The notes under the pieces: model-generated
Database searches by the model: none
What the model saw: only the letters and a program-made list of their open reading frames with translations
What the model was told of the DNA's origin: nothing
Assembly: GCA_030533445.1 (NCBI GenBank)
Contig: CM060069.1
Location: 3,005,256 to 3,069,255 of the forward strand
Direction of reading: 5' to 3'
DNA: 64,000 bases
Origin: Cyprinodon diabolis
Taxonomy: Eukaryota > Chordata > Actinopteri > Cyprinodontiformes > Cyprinodontidae
Program-made: the position numbers and the translations under genes
Shown: positions 1 to 11,370 of the stretch, one piece after another
Layout of the letters: every line of letters begins with the position of its first letter
Numbering within the stretch: the first letter of the stretch is position 1

Positions 1-444
1 AAGCATTGTGCAACACGTTTTATTTATGCTAACAGCAACATGACCAACATGTCATGCTAACCCCGAAATCCCACATACTCCGTCAGCACTCCGCCTCGCT
101 GCACTCCAGACAGCCTGCACAAAGCAAAGCTACAGCCTCCACTGTGGCTCCCGTCCGCTTCGCTCTGAGTTCCTTGGAGATCGTAGAGGGCATGCACGAG
201 ATGATTAAATTCAAAGCAGCAAAACATGTGGAAATGATCCAGGGTTTCCGCGAATCATTAAAAATAATTATTTTTGGATTTTTTGATTTTTTTCATTAAT
301 TTCAATTTTTCATTCATTTTTATTATTTTAATTTTTATTTTTCGGTGTAACAATAAACATATACCGAACCGAACCGAAAACCTTGACCACGGAACCGTGA
401 ACCGAACCGAACCGTGGATTTTGTGAACCGTTCCACCCCTAATA

Positions 445-445
<1 letters not shown>
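1..445. mobile_element. hAT-like transposon end (partial, runs off window)
   Basis: Positions 340-442 carry the repeated CCGAACCGAACCG motif. Read on the minus strand, the block starts with a GGGGTGGAACGGTTC-type end that resembles the end of a common fish hAT-like repeat. The right border is near 442, where the TA repeat begins. The left part (1-300) has no recognisable coding domain and probably belongs to the same element. The assignment rests on memory of the terminal motif. No target duplication can be tested because the left end lies outside the window. Confidence 0.45.

Positions 446-489
<44 letters not shown>
441..489. repeat. (TA)n microsatellite
   Basis: Almost pure TA dinucleotide between the hAT-like end and the truncated 3' end of the copy 1 gene. 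It is a simple repeat and may mark the point where the C-terminal exon of copy 1 was lost. Confidence 0.9.
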
Positions 490-501
<12 letters not shown>

Positions 502-3500
502 AGGCAAGGTTGAATCTTGGTGTACAAAGTAGTTACTCTTCTGTACCTTGAAGGTGCCTTGTCCATGGCATTAAGAGCTGTGTACAGGTGAACTATATCT
601 GCCTCCTCCTTGGCTGACAAGTCGGTGATGGTGCGGTTCAAGTCAACTAGGTAGGCTGCAAGGGCATCAACTGCATCCCATCCCACAACGCCCCTGGAGT
701 CACGTTGGCTGGTCTGAAAAGTGAGAAGAAAAAACAAGCAAATGTAAAATCTTGTTTGCAATATGTGAGCAATGCTGATTTTAAGTTATTTTATCTTATT
801 AAAATGTGGCAACATTTAGTTCAGCTAAATATTGCGTTTCTGAATAATGTTTTACAAAAAGTGTTATTGACCTCTGTAACGAGGGGGTCGGGATCAGTGT
901 CATCCTCTACAGCACTTGAAGGATCACCCGCCCCTGTCTCAGCTGACTGGCAGAGAATGTCAGGCATGCTGATGGTGTCATCTGGCTCATCCTCATCCTC
1001 GACCACCTGCGAGGGGATTTCAGAGACCTGTGATGGAGCCAACAGGTCACCTCTGTTGGTCTGGGCCAATGAGTATTCCACTGCTATGCGCTCACCTGTA
1101 ACCAGTATAAACACAAAGATGAAGCAAGGACATAAATACACACATCAATGTCATACATGAAAAGCACAATCTTTACATTCAAGAAATGCATGTCCTCTGA
1201 GTGGGAGGGGTAATTAAAAAAAGGAGGAGGAGATGCAATACTCAGGTTGAGCAGTGTTGCTCTGAGATCTCTTTTACCAGTGGGTTTTCCAGGTGGGGTG
1301 AACTCCGGCACCAGAGCACAACCATGGACACGCTGACTTAAGTTGTTGAGGGAAATCAAGCGAACATCAAAGCTTCTTAATGTTGAGGCCCCCTCCACAT
1401 CTACTGCCTCCTTGGCCCGGCCCATGTTCCATCTTGATATCCCCTCCAGCATGTACATTTGGGTATGTAAAGCATTGCACCTAAGAAACAAAGTACTCTG
1501 ATCAGTCAACGGTTATTATAAAGTGGACATTTATGAATACCTGACAGTTTTAATTTTGTATGTTTTATTTTTTCATAAATAAAACACAAACTCTGTCTTA
1601 ACAGAGAATAACTTTTAAAAAGACATACAAAAATGCAAGAAGAAATGCAAAAATACCTGGAATAAAAGCACACTGGTGTCGGTGAAAACTCTCTAGCGAG
1701 GATGATCCCCTAGCACACCTAAGGATGTCCAGCTCTTTGCCGCCCTTCTGGAGTGTCCCCACCTTTGTGTACAATGCAACACCTACAGGGTCTTGTAGAC
1801 ACTCCAGATGCTTCTGCTGCACTTCCCACACGTGGCGCATGCTGTCATGATTAACCAAACGCAGCCCTGTGGTGTCTGTCAGCTCCCACACTGATTCCAG
1901 CAGCCCTGAAATCATGCTCCGCATCTCTTCCACTCCACGCGTCCTCCTCCTGCAGTGTCTCTTCAGTTCCGCCGGGCTGATGGTGGCCATGAGCTGCTCT
2001 TCAGTGGGTATTTGTCCACTGTGGCTGCTCCTCCACTCTGCTCTCATGGCCTCCTTCAGGCGTTGCACATCGTCCTGGTCTGATATGAAAATGCAGGCAG
2101 AAAGCTTGGAGCAAAAGGTGCCATAGAGAAGGTGGTGTTCTGTAGTGAGGCCGCAGTTAAAACGTCTCATGGAATGGAAGCTGTCCAAGCGCACCGCAGA
2201 CTTCCATGGGTGAAAGAGCTTTGCTACTGAAGACACTCCTGTGAAAAACAACCATTCATAATAACATAGACCTGTGTGTGGTTACACCATGATTAAGTAA
2301 ACTGCCACTTCTCCCCCAAACAACATTTTTACAAATGGTTCTAAAAGTGTGTGACAGAGAGAGAGCAATTTTCACCCACCTGACTGGCTGCAGCAGTCTC
2401 AGTCAACATAGATGACCTCAGGTTCAGCTTGGCCCGCATTCTTATACCGGTTGACAATCCCTTGGCACAACTCCTCCAACCCTGCACCTTCACCCGTTGT
2501 CAGCACAGAGTTCAACACCTGGCCAAACTCGTTGCCGATGTTTGACATCCATGCAGCACTGTCCCCAAACCCACCAGCCAGCTTCTTGGTGATCTGTAAA
2601 AAAAACACAAGCACTAAGAAGTAAACCAATTTCTGTTTTGTTATAATCATACATTCTCTATTTTATATTCTTTTTTAATGTTGAAATCCCAACCTTCTTT
2701 GTTGAGTCCATTTTAAGAATTCTACCATAGGTAGAAGTGATGACTCCCTTCATCTCCTGAATGTGGCTGAGGATATCATTTGAGTGGGCGGTCTCAAACC
2801 ACTGAGCAAGAGGAAGGGGCCTGAAGGGTGGTGATGGTGGAAGAACAGCTGGAGAGTGGAGGAAAGTAGCCATCTTCATATGGCGCTCACAGTCGGAGAG
2901 GTAGCGGATGGTCTGCCGTCCCCACTCTTCACTGTGCGCTTCCTGTATAGCAGACTGGAGGTAGGAGGAACTGTTGCCAGTTGTCCTTGGCTTCAGAAAT
3001 GTCATGCATTTTCTGTGTAGAGAGGACAGCGGGGAACAAGCTCCTGTGTGCCACATCAAACCTGGGAGAGCATGTCCTGACTCCATGGGCAGACCGGCTG
3101 AGAGCACTTGCTGCAATGTGGATAGTCCCCTCCCACTAGGTAGTAGCGGCTATCCACATCAATCACCTTCCTCACCTCTCTGTAGATCCCAGAGCTGTTC
3201 ATTTTCCGGGAACATTGTGGGCATTTAAAAGTTATCCCCCACATCCTCATTGGTGCCCAGATGAACAGCCTCTGCCGGTAGTACCACCCAGGCTAAGGAG
3301 GAGATGGTTTGGGCTCCAGTGGGGGGTGAAACCAGCAGGCTTGGAATCTTTGTTTCAGCGGGCCTGTTCTTTCATAAGGGCATTTGGAAATCCACACCTG
3401 ATCTGCTTCTTGTATCACTCTACGAAATTGCTCAGGAAGAAAACCTTTCCAGTTGACTGCAGTTGATTTTGAGGTTGATGGAGCTGCAGTGTGGTGTGGG

Positions 3501-3767
3501 GTGTCAGAGCTACATGAAGGAGAGAGCAGAGATGGTGTTGTCTTTGATGGTATTGCTTTTTTGTTGGTCGTGCTTTCGTAGCACTTGGTTAGTGGCTTTG
3601 GTTGTGAGGGCATCATTAATGCTGCATAGTGAACCACTTGGATGTGGTTTAGAAGACCAACAGTACCCTGCACCTTAGCACCACAGGTTTCACACACCTC
3701 CTCTGTATGGTGGTCGGACAGGTGCTCTGAAAATTTATCTCCCTTCACATGCTGGTTGCACTTGTAG

Positions 3768-3910
3768 CACTGCACTCCTGTCCTGTGTCTCCTCTCCCTG
3801 CTTCTGTGTTGTCTTGGACTCCCCCTGCATCCATGTCTCCTCTCCTTGTCTCTGTGTTTCCTCTCCTTGTCTCTGTTTCTCCTCTCCTTGTCTCTGTGTT
3901 TCCTCTCCTT
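3768..3910 (-). repeat. 21-bp coding minisatellite, left half
   Basis: Tandem copies of a 21-bp unit (CTCCTTGTCTCTGTGTTTCCT type on the plus strand) encode a GDTETRR-like heptapeptide on the minus strand. The array continues at 7766 after the Harbinger insertion, so it was one array before the insertion. Confidence 0.85.
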
Positions 3911-4976
3911 GGCAGCGTATCAATTCGCAGGCTGCGTACTTGGTAGGACGCATTTTGAGGTGGGTGACGTCGCAACGCTGCGCGGAGGCCGTCCCATTTG
4001 GCAAAAATTCTGAGGACGCTTAAAATGCAGCCTCAAAATGCGTCCTCCTTTTCCCCGAATTCTGAGGATGCCTCGCTACCATCCTTAGTGGCCTCGCCTC
4101 CCACTAGATTTCCCGAGGTGCTTTGCGCGCTTCTTTTTTTTTTTTTTTTTTAGTAGTTGAAGAAGAAGAAGAAAGTCGGATTTTCTTCAAGTTACGGACA
4201 ACCGAAAGTAGCAGCAGCAGCGCCGGCAATAGAGCGGAGAACACATTTAAATGTAAGTAGTTTGTTTTTGTTTTTTTTAAATGAACATCTATTAAAATAC
4301 ATGACGGTAACGGAGCCACCGGAATGTGTAGGACCTGCTAAAGCTAAAGCTTAAAGCTAACCTGTTGATACAAGATGCTCATCAACAATTAAAAGCCTTC
4401 ATACAAATGTCACTATTTTTTTTTAACCTACATCTTACTGTACTGATAGCTGTATCCCTCACTAATCAGATCTATTTATTCTCAAACAGTTTATTACAAA
4501 GTATTAGAGCTGTTAAAGCTTAATGCAGCTGAAGAGATAACATTAGTCCAGCTGTACTGGGCTGTCAATACTGCAAACATTTTGTTTTAATACACAATAA
4601 TGTATAGTTAATGTACAGTACATTATAATACGGTTTAAAGTATAATTCACTTGAAGAACAATACCGGCGTAATTATACAGAACAGTAATTTTGCCTGTTG
4701 ACATAACAGAAATATGTTTTACATGTCATTTTGTTCCAGGGAGCAGACAGAGGAGTGGATAAATGACCACTCCATCATCGGGGCCAAAAATACTGCTGCA
4801 GTCGGATGGAGGGAAGAGTTGAGGCAGAATTCCATCTACATGTTGCATTTCTATGTAAAAGTCACACAGGTTAAAATAAGTCCTGTTCAAACACCAACGT
4901 ACAAATATAATCTTTTGATCACAACAAATGATGCTCAGATGCCACTTTTTGTAAATCTCATATTTGTGATAGAAGT

Positions 4977-5522
4977 ACGACGGAGTATTAGGGCCTCACA
5001 TGAAGAGAAAAAATATTTTTGCCATGACGAGATTAAACTCGACATTAAACTCAACATTTCGAGAATAAAGTTGAAATGTCTTGTTGAGTTTAATCTCGAC
5101 GTGTCGACTTTAAACTCGCCATTTCGAGAATAATGTTGATATATTGTGGCGACTTTAATCTCGACATTCCAAAGTTTGGAGAAAAGAGCAACCGCGCTCC
5201 ACAGCTGCAGTCTGCGTTTTATGAGTGAAGGTAGTCTTTGACGTGCTGCAACTGTATAACTGTATAATCATCACAGAAAGTACAATTTGACCAAATCATC
5301 TACACAAGGCATGTCTGATTCTGGATTCTGTGCATGTATCCTGTGCAGCGGTTGGCTCTCTTGAACTAATTTCAACTTTATTGTCGACACGTCGAGATTA
5401 AACTCAACATGACATTTCAACTTTATTCTAGAAATGTTGAGTTTAAAGTCGACATGTCGAGTTTAATCTCGTCATGGCAAAAATATTTTTTCTCTTCATG
5501 TGTGGCCCTAATACTCCGTCGT
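4977..5522. mobile_element. Palindromic MITE with 8-bp target duplication
   Basis: Long inverted repeats start ACGACGGAGTATTAGGGCC and cover roughly the first and last 130-170 bp. They contain many copies of the word TCGAGATTAAACTC and its complement. The duplication ATAGAAGT lies on both sides (4969-4976 and 5523-5530). The 8-bp duplication fits hAT, P or Merlin type elements, and the driving family is not clear. It has no coding capacity. It is younger than the Harbinger element it sits in. Confidence 0.85.
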
Positions 5523-5601
5523 ATAGAAGTGATCCTTGTGTGGGACAACTTAAAAAAAAATACAAAGTATGTTCAGGTTTGGAAAATGTAATGAAACACA
5601 C

Positions 5602-5603
<2 letters not shown>

Positions 5604-5653
<50 letters not shown>

Positions 5654-5667
5654 CGTGTGTGTGTGTG
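5604..5667. repeat. (AT)n(GT)n microsatellite
   Basis: Compound simple repeat, AT then GT, inside the Harbinger element. It encodes nothing. Confidence 0.9.
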
Positions 5668-6842
5668 GAAATTACATCTTACATTTATTATATTCATGTT
5701 AATTTAATTTCCACTTTGAGTAAGCTTAAAAAAGTAATCTCCAGGTTACCATTCCAAAGTCTTTTTCTGTAGAATTTAATCAATCCATCCAAATCATGAA
5801 ACATTCCTTTTTTCTAGCTTTAAAGAAACACTACAGAAAATAGCATCTGTTGACACAAATAGTTTTCCTCTACTTTAGGAATGCAAAGATCCAGGGACTG
5901 AGCAGGGGGTCAGTGGGAAGCCTAATGCTGCCACCTGGCCCTGGTTTGTCCTCATGGATGAGGTATTAGGACAGAGGCCCTCTGTTGCCCCACCTGTCCT
6001 AATTGCCTCCATCCCTGAGGACACACCAGGGCCAGGTGCTGCAGAGGCTGAGCAGCGTCAGGGTGACGATGAGGAAGAGAGTGAGGATGAGAGGCCAGGA
6101 GAGAGAAGGGAAAGGAGGAAGAGAAGCAGGAGTGACGAGTTGGTGGAGTTAATCAGGGAGGATATCAGATGGCAGAGGGAGGCGGGAAAGGATGGACAGA
6201 TTATTTAATTTATTGGAGAGGATGGTGGACAGACATTATTATTTTTGGTGTTTTTTTTTAACAAGTTCAGGTTATGTGTTGCTGTTATTAAATTAAATTA
6301 TTAAATTGTTTATAAAAGTTATTGTTGTCGGTGTGTTCTTAAAGTCTTTTAACCTTTTTACATCATCTGTTTCATCACTTCTTTATAATTTAAGTAAACT
6401 TAGAACAACTTCTCAGTGACATCAGTTTATTTTTAGAGAAGCAAGTATTTACAATAACCTATTAAAACATTTTTAACTATTTAGATTAGATTTTAAAATT
6501 AACTACTACAACTATTTAGAGAAGATATACAGTAAATATTACTAGAGAACATATATATATATATATAATTGTGACTGAGCCGGAGTCCCTGGTGGTGCTG
6601 CTGGACTGGATGGGATGCCAACCAGATGTCCTTGGAGTCTTCTGACTGCGAGTGGGACATCATCGGGCGGGTGCCTCTCTCCACTGTTCACCACATCGTC
6701 CATCAGTGTTTGCAGGGCTGACCCAATCGACGGCTGCCATGTTACTACAAAAGTTTAAAATGATGAAGAAAATAATGACTTTACTAAAACTGTTTTCATT
6801 ACCCTGAAATGAGAACAGCTAAATTGTGATTCTACTTGCAAT

Positions 6843-7042
6843 CTAAATGTAATGGTGGTCCGGTAGACCCTCCTCCAGGGGCAGACACCTCAGCAGACAG
6901 CTGGTCCCTCCATGGAGCACCACTGACTGCCTCCAACACCTTCTCCCCTCCTCATCCTCTGGCATGTCGTCCTGCTCTTCATCCTCTGAGGCCATGATGT
7001 CACCGGCTCCCAGGCAGATGTTATGCAGGACAGCACATGCCG
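6843..7042 (-). pseudogene. HARBI1-like transposase, C-terminal remnant
   Basis: Read on the minus strand, this piece encodes [13 protein letters not shown] followed by an acidic stretch. CxxLHN[IL]C is a hallmark near the C-terminus of Harbinger nuclease proteins. The DDE core that should precede it is absent: the region just upstream on this strand is an AT repeat (7043-7162). It is therefore a dead fragment of the nuclease gene of the surrounding element. Confidence 0.7.
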
Positions 7043-7165
<123 letters not shown>

Positions 7166-7765
7166 GCAAATAACAATTTAGACAAAAAACCAAGTTTGGC
7201 TTCTCAACTCAACATTAGTGATGGTGAAAGTAGTTATTCAAGTCAGTTGTTTACAGGGTTTGTACACATTTAACTATTCAATTCAAATTACTAAAGTTAC
7301 AAACAAATAAATTACAAACTTACAAATAAATATAACATTTGATATTTAAACATATTCATCAATCTGCTGACAAGCGTTTAAGGGCCCTGTGGGTTAGAAT
7401 AATAGCAGGTAGATCTTACCTCTCCACTGCGCTCTGCCAGCCTGAGAAAAATCCGTCGCCGGTTTTGCTGCCGCCGAAGCCGTCAAAGCAACTCTCCTCC
7501 TCCAATAACAAGTAAATAATAATAATGATAAAAAAAATTCCATATCTATTTTTTTGTTTTTGTTGTTTCTCGAGCTGTCGGATGGCGCTGTTTTTGGGGT
7601 AAACGTGATGACGTCGTGTCGTAACCAGGAAGTGCTCCAAAGGCTAGACCGTCCCATTTACCAACGGCTGAGGATCCTCCGGAGCAGCCTACCGAGGCTG
7701 GGTCCTCCGGAGGCTAGGTAGTCTGCGTCCTCGGAAGTACGCAGCCTGCGAATTGAGACGCAGCC

Positions 7766-7870
7766 CTTGTCTCTGTGTTTCCTCTCCTTGTCTCTGTGTC
7801 TCCTCCCCTTGTCTCTGTGTCTCCTCTCCTTGTCTCTGTGTCTCCTCTCCCGGTCTTGGTGCCTCCTCTC
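7766..7870 (-). repeat. 21-bp coding minisatellite, right half
   Basis: Continuation of the GDTETRR-coding array of copy 1, separated from 3768-3910 by the Harbinger insertion. The following 7870-8053 encodes degenerate versions of the same unit. Confidence 0.85.
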
Positions 7871-8699
7871 TCTACCTCTGTGCTGACTGAGGCTCCCCCT
7901 GCATCTGTGACACTTCTCTTTGTCTCCTTGTCTCTTCTACCTGTCTCCATTCCTCCTCTCTCTACCTCAGCACTGAATCGGACTTGCCCTACTTCTGTCT
8001 CAACACCTGATGCTGCACTGGACCCAGCGCCTGATGGCAGATCTGCTGGCTGGGGATGGTATAAAGAAAGGATCATACTACATGCAACATTAATAGTATA
8101 ATCCTATACTACTAGCCTTGTCTAAAACTGTACAGATATATATTGTTAAATAAATAAATCCATATGCTACAGTGACTCATCATGACTTATAATAGAATGA
8201 TGAATAAAATAAATTAAAATAAATTTTTATTTGGATGTGCATAAAAAAACAAAAACAAACAGGCTTTGCATTACTGCAAAACCACCAAAGCCCATTAGAA
8301 GAGACAAAAAGCAGCAAAAGGCAATAAAAGAATTGTTTCACCTACCTTGTGGAACCCACAGGAGCACTGAAGGCTTCTCCCAAACAGATCCCTAATGTTT
8401 GTACGGTTCTGCAAGGGGGAAGCATCTATTCTCTCCAAGGCCTTTTTCCATTTCTTGGCCCCTGGCCGTTTGCCAGTTGAGAATTGGAATTGGCCCTGGG
8501 CATATTTTGAACAGATGTCCCTCCAGTAGCTATCTGGCTTACCTGTCTTAGTCATCTGCAAACATCAAATATAAAACAGGTTAACATGGAGCTAAGCTAT
8601 GTGTGTATAGTGACACACAGACGACAGAAAGAGAAGTTTTTACAGCAAATAGATGAATAATTAAGATATAATTGGTCTGATAATATTACTTTGTACTAC

Positions 8700-9035
8700 T
8701 AAACTGCAGAACTTTTATAATCCTTTTAAATAGAATGCAACTCAATGTTTTACTGCATTTTGCACCATATTCATTTTGCACTGCATTTTTAATATTAATG
8801 GTCTTTTGCACAATAATTTTTTTTAATGTTTTATTTCTCTCCTACACTGTTTACATTCTGATCACTACTGCACTTTATAAATAATGATGTTTATTTCACT
8901 CTTTCACTTTTGCAGGCTGCTCATTACACAGTTGCAAACTGCTCATAACACTGTTGCAAGTTTTATGCAACGGAATTTCGTTTTGCATGCACTCTGCGCA
9001 TATAAAATAACAATAAAGTTTCTCTAGTCTAATAT
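8700..9035 (+). mobile_element. Probable non-LTR retrotransposon 3' tail
   Basis: The stretch has the look of a fish LINE 3' end: repeated TGCA-rich words, AACGGAATTTCGTTTTGCATG, then AATAACAATAAAGTTTCTCTAGTC. No coding sequence is present. The class (L2, CR1 or RTE) cannot be settled by eye. Confidence 0.35.
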
Positions 9036-9292
9036 TACGTATATTCACACCATAGCAACACAGTGCAAGCGCATAAGAAAGTTTGAATAACAGTTAAATA
9101 TCATGGGATCGCTTATTTTTTTAATGTTTTCATGGTGGTGTTTTATGGGAAATTAAATCGTTTATTTTTTCATTTTTTTATGGTGGTGTTTTTATGAGTA
9201 TTAATCAAGTTTCCATACCTTTTTAGCGCTCTGTTGTTGATGCTTACTGTAAAACGTCCTCTACGCCACGGGGCCGTGACGTTGAGGACGTA

Positions 9293-9350
9293 GAGGACTG
9301 GTGATTGGTCCACCATCACGTGAGCCGTTCCGACAGAATTGATTGGTCCT
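9293..9350 (-). promoter_or_regulatory. Possible promoter of copy 1 (two CCAAT boxes)
   Basis: Two TGATTGGTCC words (reverse CCAAT boxes) lie near 9301 and 9340, about 750 bp upstream of the first coding exon of copy 1. A donor-like AAG|GTATGG on the minus strand near 9220 could end a short non-coding first exon. This is inference from position and motif only. Confidence 0.3.
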
Positions 9351-9366
9351 CTGTTGAAACACTTTG

Positions 9367-9470
9367 ATCCCGTTAGGACCTTGTTCGGACCTTGTTCGGA
9401 CCTCGTTCGGACCTCGTTTGATCTTGTTCGGAACTTGTTTGGAACTTGTTCGGACTTTGTTCGGACCATT
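9367..9470. repeat. 11-bp minisatellite
   Basis: About eight or nine copies of an 11-bp unit of the GGACCTTGTTC type with small changes between copies. It lies between the two head-to-head gene copies. Confidence 0.9.
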
Positions 9471-9539
9471 TGGGATGTGTTAGGACCTCAGATGCAGTCC
9501 AGTAACTGGCGGGTACGGCCACAGTAACCCCATATACCA

Positions 9540-10330
9540 ACCCATGTGGTCACAAAAACTGTGATAAACTTCAAAACGTGTCAAAAGGAGCAGCGCAAAA
9601 GATCCATATCTTCAATGTAACCACTGAAAAAGAACATATTACTCTGTGAAATTCCAAGAAAAGCTAGGAAGGAAGTCTTTAGAGGATTACAATGTTTTGT
9701 CAATTCATTTCTATAGAACAGTAAATGTTTGTGTAAGCCAGTATGATAGGAAGTATTTGGAGATCTTTTTGACATCATTGTTCCTCTCAAATATCATTAG
9801 GAATTGTGTAGGATTTGAAGGCATGCCAAGTTAAGCCAAAAGAGAAGTCTAAAGGCTGTCCCATCGCCATTGTGATTATACTTCAACAGTACTGTACACA
9901 TAATTTCAGTGTTAGCCATAAGGTAAGGAAACATTCAGAGTTTCCACCGTCATTTTTATTCCATTCAAGCAGCTGTTTGAAAGGTCTTAGACACAATGTC
10001 TTAGACTTAAAGCCAGGTGAAAGATACTTAACAGTAAAGAATGTGGAAATCAGTTACCTTTTCACACCCATCATCAAATATAATGCTCTATTGTCTCAGT
10101 ATGTTGGTTGACTGCAACTTCAGTTCTCATTTGAAAAACAGTTTTTTTAAAATTGAAGCAAGGATATTGGGCCCAATATGAATACTGGAACTGATCGCAG
10201 AAATGTTTTCTACCCACACAGGGGGTTGACATTACCATAAAAGGATGAGTCTTTACATGCTTCCTTTCTCCTGAATCTCAGGAGCAGCTGGAGTATGTGT
10301 GTAAAAAAACACAGCCATTAGAGAAGGGAG
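9540..10330. other. No recognised feature
   Basis: Ordinary AT-rich intergenic DNA. The short open frames here have no recognisable domain and no splice or codon support. It resembles the spacer of a tRNA repeat unit because a tRNA-Ser remnant follows. Confidence 0.5.
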
Positions 10331-10334
10331 CTAG

Positions 10335-10424
10335 CGTTGCTGGTAGGACTCGAACCTACGCGGGGAGACCCCAATGTATTTCGAGCACCTGCGGTTGAAG
10401 AATCGGCCGGGAAAATCTTGAACG
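10335..10424 (-). pseudogene. tRNA-Ser(CGA)-like pseudogene
   Basis: On the minus strand the 3' half has a long variable arm (GGGGTCTCCCC), a T-arm (GTAGGTTCGAGTCCTAC) and the anticodon-loop region CTCGAAATA with CGA in anticodon position. The D-arm GGCCGA is visible, but the D-loop and the 5' acceptor strand do not pair properly with the 3' AGCAACG. The class II shape points to tRNA-Ser. The damaged 5' half makes it a likely pseudogene. Confidence 0.65.
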
Positions 10425-10447
10425 GAGTTGAAGGAGTTTGACAAAAG

Positions 10448-10620
10448 GGCCAATGGTGTTTCTGTATTCTTCAAAATTTTAATATGACTAACCAATAACG
10501 TCTGGGAAAGTAGAAAATGTTGATATCACCGAACAATCGCGTTTAGGGTTGAAGGCGGGGTTAAGATTTTAACCAATCGTGTTTAAGCTAGGAAGCTGCT
10601 ACTGGTACATTGAGGGATTC
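10448..10620 (+). promoter_or_regulatory. Putative promoter of copy 2 with CCAAT boxes
   Basis: CCAAT words occur near 10450, 10490 and 10573, less than 230 bp upstream of the short first exon whose ATG at 10677-10679 is followed directly by a GTAAGT donor. Spacing fits a CCAAT-driven promoter. No TATA box is evident. Confidence 0.4.
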
Positions 10621-10689
10621 CCAGTTAGTTATACATTTAGTCTGCGTTGAGTAGAGAAGTTGGTCTTTTTAGCGATATGGTAAGTATCT

Positions 10690-11370
10690 GAATAAAATAA
10701 AATAATAATAAATATATATATTAAATGTTATAAAACAGCAGCTAAGAAGTTTCAAGTCTGCTGTTTGGGGACAACTTCAAGTTGATTATCATAAAACATA
10801 ATTTTCTCTCATTACAGAGACAAGAAAATGCTAAACCAGCTCAGATGTGATCTGATTAGGTAGTTGAAGTGGTCATATCTTGAATTATTCTTTTTATATT
10901 ATAGTAAATACATCCATTCATCGAGTATACTTTCATAATGTTGTTATACATACATTATTTTAGTTTTAATAAAAGCGTTATAATTGCTTGACTTGCTACC
11001 TTTTATTTTTAAAATCGAGCATTCATCGAGTATTTAAAAAATAAATAAATAAAATAATAATAAATATATATATTAAATGTTATAAAACAGCAGCTAAGAA
11101 GTTACAAGTCTGCTGTTTGGGGACAACTTCAAGTTGATTATCATAAAACATAATTTTCACTGATTACAGAGACAAGAAAATGCTAAACCAGCTCAGATGT
11201 GATCTGATTAGGTAGTTGAAGTGTACACATTTTGAATTATTCTTTTTATATTATAGTAAATACACCCATTCATTGAGTATACTTTCATAATGTTGTTATA
11301 CATACATTCTTTTAGTTTTATTAAGAGCTTGATAAGTGCTTGACTTGCTACCTTTTATTTTTAAAATTCT
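10690..11370. repeat. Tandem duplication of about 345 bp in intron 1 of copy 2
   Basis: Two near-identical units (about 10690-11020 and 11045-11370) share long runs, for example around TTATAAAACAGCAGCTAAG and the TAGGTAGTTGAAGTG words. They differ by scattered substitutions, so the duplication is not brand new. Confidence 0.85.

Larger units (their letters stand above)
4739..6208 (+). pseudogene. Harbinger second protein (Myb/SANT-like), split remnant
   Basis: Two exon-like pieces are visible. The first, about 4739-4870, follows a TTGTTCCAG acceptor and encodes an EEWINDHSIIG-type segment. The second, 5879-6208, follows a CTTTAG acceptor and contains AATWPWFVLMDEVLG, PSVAPPVLIAS, an acidic run (DDEEESEDE) and a basic tail ending in KDGQII. 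The W..MDEVLG..PS..PP pattern is typical of the DNA-binding partner protein of Harbinger elements, which helps target the transposase to the ends. The intron between the pieces carries the 4977-5522 MITE. No complete SANT domain can be joined, so it is called a remnant. Confidence 0.6.
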
